Source of the DNA: a virus | Strand: one strand, 5' to 3' | Length of the DNA stretch: 43,923 nt | Virus record (IMG/VR): IMGVR_UViG_3300023063_000046 | Location: 1 to 43,923 of that record | Part shown: in pieces, positions 37,445-43,923 of the stretch | Position numbering within the stretch: the stretch's first letter is position 1 | How the letters are laid out: each line of letters begins with the position of its first letter | Translations under genes and position numbers: made by a program | Notes under the pieces: model-generated | Seen by the model: only the letters and a program-made list of their open reading frames with translations | What the model was told of the DNA's origin: nothing | Database searches by the model: none

Positions 37445-40400
37445 TTAAGTTTTTTTATTGTTTATGTCCACTAAAGAATTTTCAATAAAAGTAACACTAT
37501 ACATTATAACTGAAAAATATAAAAAGTATAAAACGGTACTTAATTGACCAAATTCAATAAATGGTGATTCTACATGTTTAGCTCCTAATTGCATTAATAT
37601 CAAGAAGTTGGCTACAAAAACGTAAAATGACACTTTACTTAGGGGTCTAAATTGCATACCTCTTGATCTACTTACATCTGTAATAGGTAATAACAATAAT
37701 ATTAAAATGGCGGAAAACATAGCAATAACCCCTAATAGTTTGTTTGGAATAGATCTTAATATAGCATAAAATGGAAGAAGATCGAAAAATTAAATCAACA
37801 TACATTTTAGTAGAACTAGTTAATACCAGAATAAACAAAAATGTAAGTGACAGCTTTAGAGACCCAATTTATATAACATTTCTTTAATGAAGTATGGTTT
37901 AACTAAATTACGTAAGTTATCCATAGATTCCTTAAATATATATATACGGGGTTTCTTATCTCTGTTATAATGTATGGAGCATCTAAGATTAAATTTATCT
38001 TGCAGTGTGAACATATAAAAAAAATATCAAAAAGATTAACTATCACTTTTTGATAGAATAGATATTAGATATCTATCTTTATAAAGTTTCTGGGTTTTTA
38101 TATAACTTCTTATTGTAGCAGTAGTAGTGTTAAGATGTGCCGCAGCTAATGTCATTGTAGAAAAAGTAGTAGTATCCTTCGTATGTGAATCTGTTATCTG
38201 TACAGATCTAGTCCTAGGATTACCTAAGCTAATTCTTGATTTAGCTTCTTCAGTATGTTTATAACTTCTGATTTTTTCTTTTGTAGACTCAGATAGCTTA
38301 CGACCACTAAGTGCTTCACCCAAATTTAGCCGAGCCTCTTCTGAGACGACACGACCTAATGCTGACTCACTCATCTTTTTTCTTGACAATAAACTATGCT
38401 TAAATCCAAAAATTGAACCAGCTTTTTTCAACAGATTATATTCAGGTTGAAGCTTATCTAAATAAAACTGTTCCCTTTTGATTGTATCATCTTTACAACA
38501 ATATTCAAGGATTTCTAAGGTAAAGTTTTCCAAACCGTATTTACTTATGGATAGGTAAATAGCCATACGGTTACCAGAACCAGTTACAAGTCGATTTTTA
38601 TTGAAATAAACATTAAATCTAATAGTAAGATTTATACTACTTCCTACATAAGATTTACCATTTAGATTGTTTATTCAACGGTAAATACCAGCTTTGCCTC
38701 TATTTTCTTTTATAATAGTTTTTTTATGTAATTCAGCACTATTATAACACACTACAGGAACAACTAATGAGAAGTGAAGATCAACAGATTATTAAATTAA
38801 CATGACAATATGACAGTTTATTTATTTTCACTAGGTATCTACGTCTTCACTAGTAAATGCATAAACGCTTATGTGTAGTCCACTACCTTGTAGACTACCG
38901 TCGGAACTTAGACCACCTTTTTAAACACATATCTTCCTTTATAAGGTCTATTTTGATTACGCTTAAAAAAAGCGGATATTGTATTATGCCCTATACCTAA
39001 AGCTCTAGATGTTGCATGCATAGAAGTATAGCAAGTTATAGTATTTAATTCTAAATCTTGAACTTCAATTTGAACTGAATTAGGATGATTTATATAATTA
39101 GAATCATAATTAGAAACAGTTAAGTTAGATTCTAACTTATATATACCCTTAAAAGGTTTAGAATTTATAATATATTGTTTTAAAGTGGTCTTGTTAGTAT
39201 CAAGATGTTTAGCTGCCTCTCTTAAAGAAGCATATTCTTGCAAAACATTTGTTTCTAAGTTAGTAACCTTAACCTTAATAGATTTACTTATATTCAAATT
39301 AGCAAGATTTTTATTTACTTTAACCATAGTCTCTTGAGTGTGTTTATAACCTAAGGATGAATAAGCAAACTTCAATACATTATATTTTGGAGACAACAGA
39401 TCCAAATAATATTGTTCTCTTTTAACTAGCTCTTTAGGATCACAATACTCAATTATTTCCAACTTAAATTCTGAGTATCCATGCTTAATAAGAGCTTTAT
39501 TAATAATCATATTCTTACGTGAAATATGAGTAATAAAAATAGGATTATAGTAACTTCTTAATCTTCTCCCTAAATTTATACTACTTCCAATATATGACTT
39601 ATTATTAGCTAAATGAGTTCAGCAATATATACCGGACTTTTTTTCATTTTCTTTAATGGCCTTTTTTTTATTAGAAAGTGCATCATTATAAGAAACAAAA
39701 GGTATAAATGTTAAACAGTTAAGATCAAACAAATTTATAAATATATAAACATGAAACTAAAAACAATAATTCTTAAAAATAACAAAATTACACCTATATA
39801 GCTTGCCAATTGAGCAGATATTATCTTCAGGTTTAACCCGTGTTATTTTACAGTGACGCTAAAAGGCCTTTCCCTAAATTAACTAAAAAGACAATGCTAT
39901 AAGAGAAACGTGAAAAAAGTGAATTCAAAAAGCTAACCCTCTAGGTGTTAACAATTCATAAATGTTACTAGGGACTTTTTTAACGTTAACTACATAAAAC
40001 ATATCTTTAAATACATTAAAACAGGGAAGTTGCATAGTTGTGAAGGTTATAGAACTATATATTTTTTTAGTTCTATTATCTCTAACTAGTTTAGAATGAG
40101 GTTTATAATCCTTAACACAAAAAGGAATAAAGAAACTAAATACATAATCAAAATATTCTTTATGTGCCACAGCTGTTTGAGCATATGTTAATCTAGTATT
40201 ACTAGTAGAGGACCTTCTTGATATGTGGGCATCACCGAGCAAAGTACCAACTAATATATCTCTTATTTCATCTGGCATTGTAATATCAGCTCTCTGAGCT
40301 GATGATAAACGTACAATACCTTTTGTTGAACTAGCAGCACTACGAACAGTGCAAACCGAGAATAGTAAGCTAATATCTGGATCATGTTAATTACATAAAT

Positions 40401-43400
40401 ATTTATATACTTATGTTCATAATATTACTATTATGATTGGACTATATCTTCAAACAAAATATTTTGTTTGTCTCGCGTACAGTCTCTGAAGATCCTACTA
40501 AGACCTGTTGTCCTTTGGTTTCCTGCTGATTATCCTAATATAAAGGAACTCTAAGCATTTAGCGAGATTAAGTGACATCTTTCTTTATCACTCTGGAACT
40601 ATCGCTGGGGGAGTTTGCATAGGATTTGCCATTACATAATTTTCGCTATCACCTAGTACATTAGGCATGAAGAACACAAATAAAGATAACACAAAAACAA
40701 ATATAAATATTGTAATTAAATCTTTAAATAAGTAGTATGGTGCAAAAGGTATTCTTTCATAGTTCCCTGAAATCCCTAAAGGATTTCCCGATCCAGCAGT
40801 GTCATGTAATACTATTAAATGCATTAATGCTAAAGCGGCTAAGACAAATGGTAAAACAAAGTGTAGTGAGAAAAATCTATTTAATGTGGCGTTGTTAACT
40901 GAGAAACCTCCTCAAATGAACTCAACAATATCTTGTCCTACTCAAGGGATAGCACTCATAAGATTAGTAATACGTCTAAAATTAAATACCCCCCTTTACA
41001 TCATAACATTTGATGGGGAGGGGTTACCTGGTGGTTGAACTGTGGTTCTAGGAAGAAGACTTAGGAGAGTAGGCTCTAATTCTTTTTACGGTTAGAGCAG
41101 ATACTAAACCTTCTTTATTTTTTATAGGTTTACTATCATTTAACCGCTGTGTTATAGTGTTATTACTTACATGAAGAGCTTTAGCACAAGAGACCCCATT
41201 AGTAAAATAAGAAATAGAACCATTTAAAAAGATAGCTTTAATAATATAAGTAGATCTTATATATTTCTTTTCGTGAATTATCATAGCTCTACCCTCAGAA
41301 TCTACCTCTATTAAAGGTTTTGATTTAATCAATAGATCTAATTCTGATTTAGTAGACATATCTATAGTTAAGGGGTTAGAATTAGTAGATAATCTATTGT
41401 TATTCATAGTATCACCTAATTTAATCATTAATTCTTTACCCTTTTCTGTAAGATATTTACCATCTAACGCTAAAAAAGCTAAGGTTCTAAAATCTATGTA
41501 ATCCTTATATTTTTTAGTTCTAAATTGTATTTTATCAAAATAAGGTATTAGTATGTTACATATATAATCCACTTGATAAATTTCTAAAACAGAGATAGGT
41601 TTATTATCCCCTTTTATTTTTTTATCTGTAATATTAAATAGTTTAGTGGTACTACCCAACATACCAGAATATTCATCTAAATGACTTAGAAGAAACTCTC
41701 GTATCTTTTCTAAAAGTACTTTATTAGGAGTTGTAGTAACCAATGAGACACGAACTTTAGGGTTTATAATCTGTTATTTTATATAAACCGTTATAAACCT
41801 TTTCAGATTCTAGATACCTTTTTAATGAAAGAGGAGCTATATTTAGCGCTATGGCTGCCGCACGCCGAGAAGCATAACTGTCCACTAGACCAGTCTCTAT
41901 GTTAGTTACGTATGTTACACGCCCGTTACGGGCTAAAGAAGCTAATCCTATTTTTAATTTAGCACTCGACGAGTGTTTAAGGTTAGCTTTTAATTTAGAA
42001 GAACTAATCTTTAATCTGACCTCTTCCTCAACAATGCTACCAACACGAGCTGCTTTTATTTTAGCTTTAGCTTCTTCAGAATGCTTACGGCCTGTTCCTA
42101 ATATTTTAAGTTTTTCTATAGACTCTTGTGTATGTCTATAACCTAAAGGAGAGCCAGCTACTCGAAGTATATTATAAGTAGGATTCAAAGTATCTATATA
42201 GTATTGCTCTCTTACTATGGTACAATCAATATCACAATATTCTAAAATTTCAAGAGTGAATTTGGAATGCCCATGTTTCAACAATGCTTTATAAATATGC
42301 ATATGAACTTTCATTAAATGCTTCAAGTTATAATACTGAAGCAATCTTTTACCCAGGTCTATAGAACTACCTACATAGCGTAAGCCGGATTCATTATTTA
42401 CTCAACAATACACTCCAGCTTTTCCTCTATTATTTTTTACTATTGAAACTTTGTCTACATCTGCATTTGAATACACCACCACAGGAACAACCACACAAAA
42501 ATCAGAGTTTACAATAACCGATTTAAAGCCAAAAAGGATCTCAGCCACGAAAAACACTTCCAATGTGTATTTCGTGTAATAAGTAATACGTAATTTTTGT
42601 GTATTTAATGTAACCATATCTTAAAGATATGGATAATCTCGAATAAAAATTGAATGATTTAAAAAGTGAATGATTTAAAAAGTGAATGATTTGATATACC
42701 TTGTTTATTAAAATAAAATGAACCGTCTCCCTCCAGTAAACCCACTAAATAATTACCTGTAATTCTTATATTATGACCTGCAGGTAAAACATATGATACT
42801 CTGTTAACATTCATACTATTTTTTAATTCAAGAATCTTTGAGTATAAATCTGTTTTATTTAGTTCACTAGTTTTTCGATTTAAAAACATAAAAAAGGCTT
42901 TTTTAAATGCTAAATAATCTAAATGTTTAGTGGAGTTTAATGGAAATTGTTCAAACAAAGGGATTAATATATTTTTAATATCACTTAATTGAGATATTGT
43001 AAATACTAATACATTTCGCTCGGTGTTAAGTCTACCACAACCTAAAGTAGCTTTTATATATTCTAAAGCATTTCTATCATCTATATGCAACGTAATTTTA
43101 AACACGAACTCAAATCCAACTACTACTCCTTCATTTTTACGCGCTCGGCATAAAAAATTAGATTCTGCTTCACTTATACCCACAAATCATTCAATAAATT
43201 CAGAATTTATTGAAGGTTTAAGTTTATATAATACTGGATGGGAACCTTTCTTATTAATATTATCTAGTTCAAATTTTTCCTCCGCTACGCAGGGTAAAAT
43301 TACAGTCTCTTCTACTGTTTCTAATAAGGACTTAGATAAAAAAATATATGGAACAATTAAACAAGTAATACTTAAACCTTTTATATCAACCCTGTCCCAC

Positions 43401-43807
43401 AAGCGTCCTAAAAAGTATACAAATTTATATAGGGTAATAATGGACGCTGTAATAGTGGGAATCATAAAATTTTACACAGGATTATCCATATCTTTAAGAT
43501 ATGGTTACATTAAATTTCTTTAAATCGGACTATATCTTTACTCCCTCCTTATTTACAGCCTACTAACCTTGTCACCTTTTTAGTATAAAGCAGCAACAAA
43601 AATAAGAAAGGAGATGTATCACGTATAGTCTCTGAGGATGCCAGGATAAAAGTTATCCGTAGGTTTCCTGCTGATTACCCTACACTATTTTACCGTTCGA
43701 GTATTTTTATTGTAAGGGCTTTCCAGCATATAGTGATATTTTTCTACAGCTATTACTTGCTTAACTGTAGCACCCCACAGGCTCATCTGTCCATAAGGTA
43801 AAACGTA
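37445..43807 (-). CDS. cob: Cytochrome b, 3' part (three exons in the window)
   Basis: Core subunit of complex III. Exons in the window are 43807-43764 ([15 protein letters not shown]), 40972-40587 ([74 protein letters not shown]) and 37782-37445 ([32 protein letters not shown]; ending VDINNKKT). They join in one frame with TGA as Trp. The two internal junctions follow the T before, G after rule. The N-terminal half, including the first heme-binding histidines, lies beyond the right edge. The distal His pair [15 protein letters not shown] is in the middle exon. Confidence 0.95.
38036..38788 (-). CDS. GIY-YIG homing endonuclease, second of two in the cob intron
   Basis: Open from 38788 with no clear ATG before the domain; about 251 codons with TGA as Trp. 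It has the common leader [15 protein letters not shown], the nuclease segment [60 protein letters not shown], three NUMOD repeats and a final HTH-like [20 protein letters not shown]. The lack of a start suggests translation from an alternative codon or from a polyprotein, or decay. Confidence 0.72.
38908..39756 (-). CDS. GIY-YIG homing endonuclease, first of two in the cob intron
   Basis: Open from 39756 to TAA 38908 with TGA as Trp, 282 codons, no ATG before the domain. Segments are [60 protein letters not shown], then NUMOD and two helix-turn-helix repeats ([39 protein letters not shown]). It is paralogous to the one downstream. The GIY and YIG residues are intact. Confidence 0.75.
39883..40278 (-). 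pseudogene. Truncated LAGLIDADG endonuclease in the cob intron
   Basis: Begins [20 protein letters not shown], the first helix of the LAGLIDADG type often found in cob introns, with [19 protein letters not shown] and [17 protein letters not shown], and ends at [11 protein letters not shown]. The family continues with MDDG and a second domain, but here the frame goes to unrelated residues and a stop. Only the N-terminal half, 131 codons, remains. It was probably displaced by the tandem GIY-YIG genes that follow. Confidence 0.75.
41048..41763 (-). pseudogene. C-terminal half of the split LAGLIDADG endonuclease
   Basis: Starts at [20 protein letters not shown], the segment that normally follows the second LAGLIDADG helix, and continues through [20 protein letters not shown] and a C-terminal NUMOD-like extension to PKSSS at 41048. 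The N-terminal half with both LAGLIDADG helices is at 43465-42659. The two halves are separated by the GIY-YIG gene. The first codons overlap the GIY-YIG stop. Confidence 0.75.
41757..42617 (-). CDS. GIY-YIG homing endonuclease inserted in a LAGLIDADG gene
   Basis: 286 codons with TGA as Trp from ATG 42617. It has the shared leader [20 protein letters not shown], the nuclease segment [65 protein letters not shown] repeats and the HTH-like [20 protein letters not shown]. All signatures of the family are intact. Its stop overlaps the start of the LAGLIDADG C-terminal half, so the insertion is clean on that side. On the other side it is bordered by a 16-bp tandem repeat (42655-42690). Confidence 0.85.
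42655..42690. repeat. 16-bp tandem repeat at the HEG insertion border
   Basis: TGATTTAAAAAGTGAA is present twice in tandem, followed by a third partial TGATTTGA. It lies exactly at the end of the LAGLIDADG N-terminal half and may be a trace of the insertion or repair. Confidence 0.85.
42659..43465 (-). pseudogene. N-terminal half of the split LAGLIDADG endonuclease
   Basis: 268 codons with TGA as Trp from ATG 43465. The helices are [12 protein letters not shown], an atypical first helix, and [12 protein letters not shown] near the end. The frame stops shortly after the second helix ([11 protein letters not shown]) by running into the repeat at 42655. It needs the segment at 41763-41048 to make a full second domain. 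Confidence 0.78.
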
Positions 43808-43923
43808 CAAACTTTACTATAAATATGTCTAATAAATTTAAATAATATATTTATCTATAAACCCACGTAGGGTTTAATTCTGCACTCATAACAACACCTG
43901 CCATCTCTGGAGTTACAGCAGTA
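43808..43923 (-). other. 3' end of another cob intron, continuing beyond the window
   Basis: The short exon at 43807-43764 is preceded by intron sequence ending in G. The last 63 bases of the window encode TPEMAGVVMSAELNP and a stop at 43861, the tail of an intronic ORF whose body is outside. Its family cannot be read from so little. Confidence 0.65.

Larger units (their letters stand above)
37783..40586 (-). other. Group I intron in cob, between PEW and YLLPF, family A core
   Basis: The core is next to the 5' exon: P block TAATCAGCAGGAAACC about 40520, R block CAGAGACTGTACGCG about 40478, S block AAGATATAGTCC about 40443. It is followed by a truncated LAGLIDADG frame and two GIY-YIG genes in tandem. 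The intron is 2.8 kb. Confidence 0.88.
40973..43763 (-). other. Group I intron in cob, between GATV and ITNLM, family A core
   Basis: The core is at 43525-43740: P block TAATCAGCAGGAAACC about 43660-43676, R block CAGAGACTATACGTG about 43620-43635, S block AAGATATAGTCC about 43528. Downstream are a LAGLIDADG gene split in two and a GIY-YIG gene lying between the halves. Confidence 0.88.

Noticed and set aside
1-43923. Linear-plasmid DNA or RNA polymerase genes
   Set aside because: I looked for type B DNA polymerase and phage-type RNA polymerase motifs in the unknown ORFs and saw none.
1-43923. CRISPR arrays or group II introns
   Set aside because: Tandem repeats present are contiguous without spacers, and no reverse transcriptase or domain V-like hairpin was seen; the intron cores are group I.

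Overview
The window is a fungal mitochondrial genome segment, very probably from a filamentous fungus with a large, intron-rich mtDNA. Base composition is strongly AT-rich, TGA is read as tryptophan inside every conserved gene (genetic code 4), and all recognised genes lie on the minus strand. The cytochrome b sequence looks more like Pezizomycotina than Agaricomycetes, but I cannot place the organism firmly. rps3 is not inside an rRNA intron.

Layout in transcription order, from high to low coordinates: cob, 3' part only (43807-37445, three exons in the window); tRNA-Val and a tRNA-like sequence; atp6 (36560-26099, four exons, 257 aa); a mosaic zone (26135-23660) with a duplicated atp6 tail, a chimeric membrane ORF, and second copies of tRNA-Cys and tRNA-Val; two unknown membrane ORFs (22692-20814) followed by atp6/cox1 fragments; a cox2 fragment; rps3 fused in frame to an unknown 330-residue membrane/coiled-coil region (19284-17038); tRNA-Cys; nad4 (16534-11965, three exons, 515 aa); two overlapping unknown ORFs, the second a nad4/cox2 chimera with an Ala-Arg repeat (11240-9575); nad1 (9302-568, six exons, 408 aa); and a partial GIY-YIG ORF running off the left edge. 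For most junctions the intron boundaries given fit both the reading frame and the group I rule (exon ends in T, intron ends in G).

At least twelve group I introns interrupt the four respiratory genes. Two ribozyme core families are visible. Family A has the classic 3' P7 strand ending in ATATAGTCC. Family B occurs at six sites with near-identical conserved segments. The introns carry LAGLIDADG and GIY-YIG homing endonuclease genes (HEGs). Many are fused in frame to the upstream exon, and several are broken, truncated, tandem or nested.

The most unusual theme is repeated capture of the 3' ends of essential genes. Tails of atp6, rps3 and nad4, and the cox2 N-terminal region, are duplicated and joined to unknown membrane-protein ORFs, or to homing endonuclease ORFs in atp6 and possibly nad1. 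A nad4-type 5' leader has also been copied in front of one chimeric ORF. This looks like a class of mobile or recombining elements that invade gene termini while regenerating the host gene. That mechanism is inference; the repeats and fused frames are read directly from the sequence.
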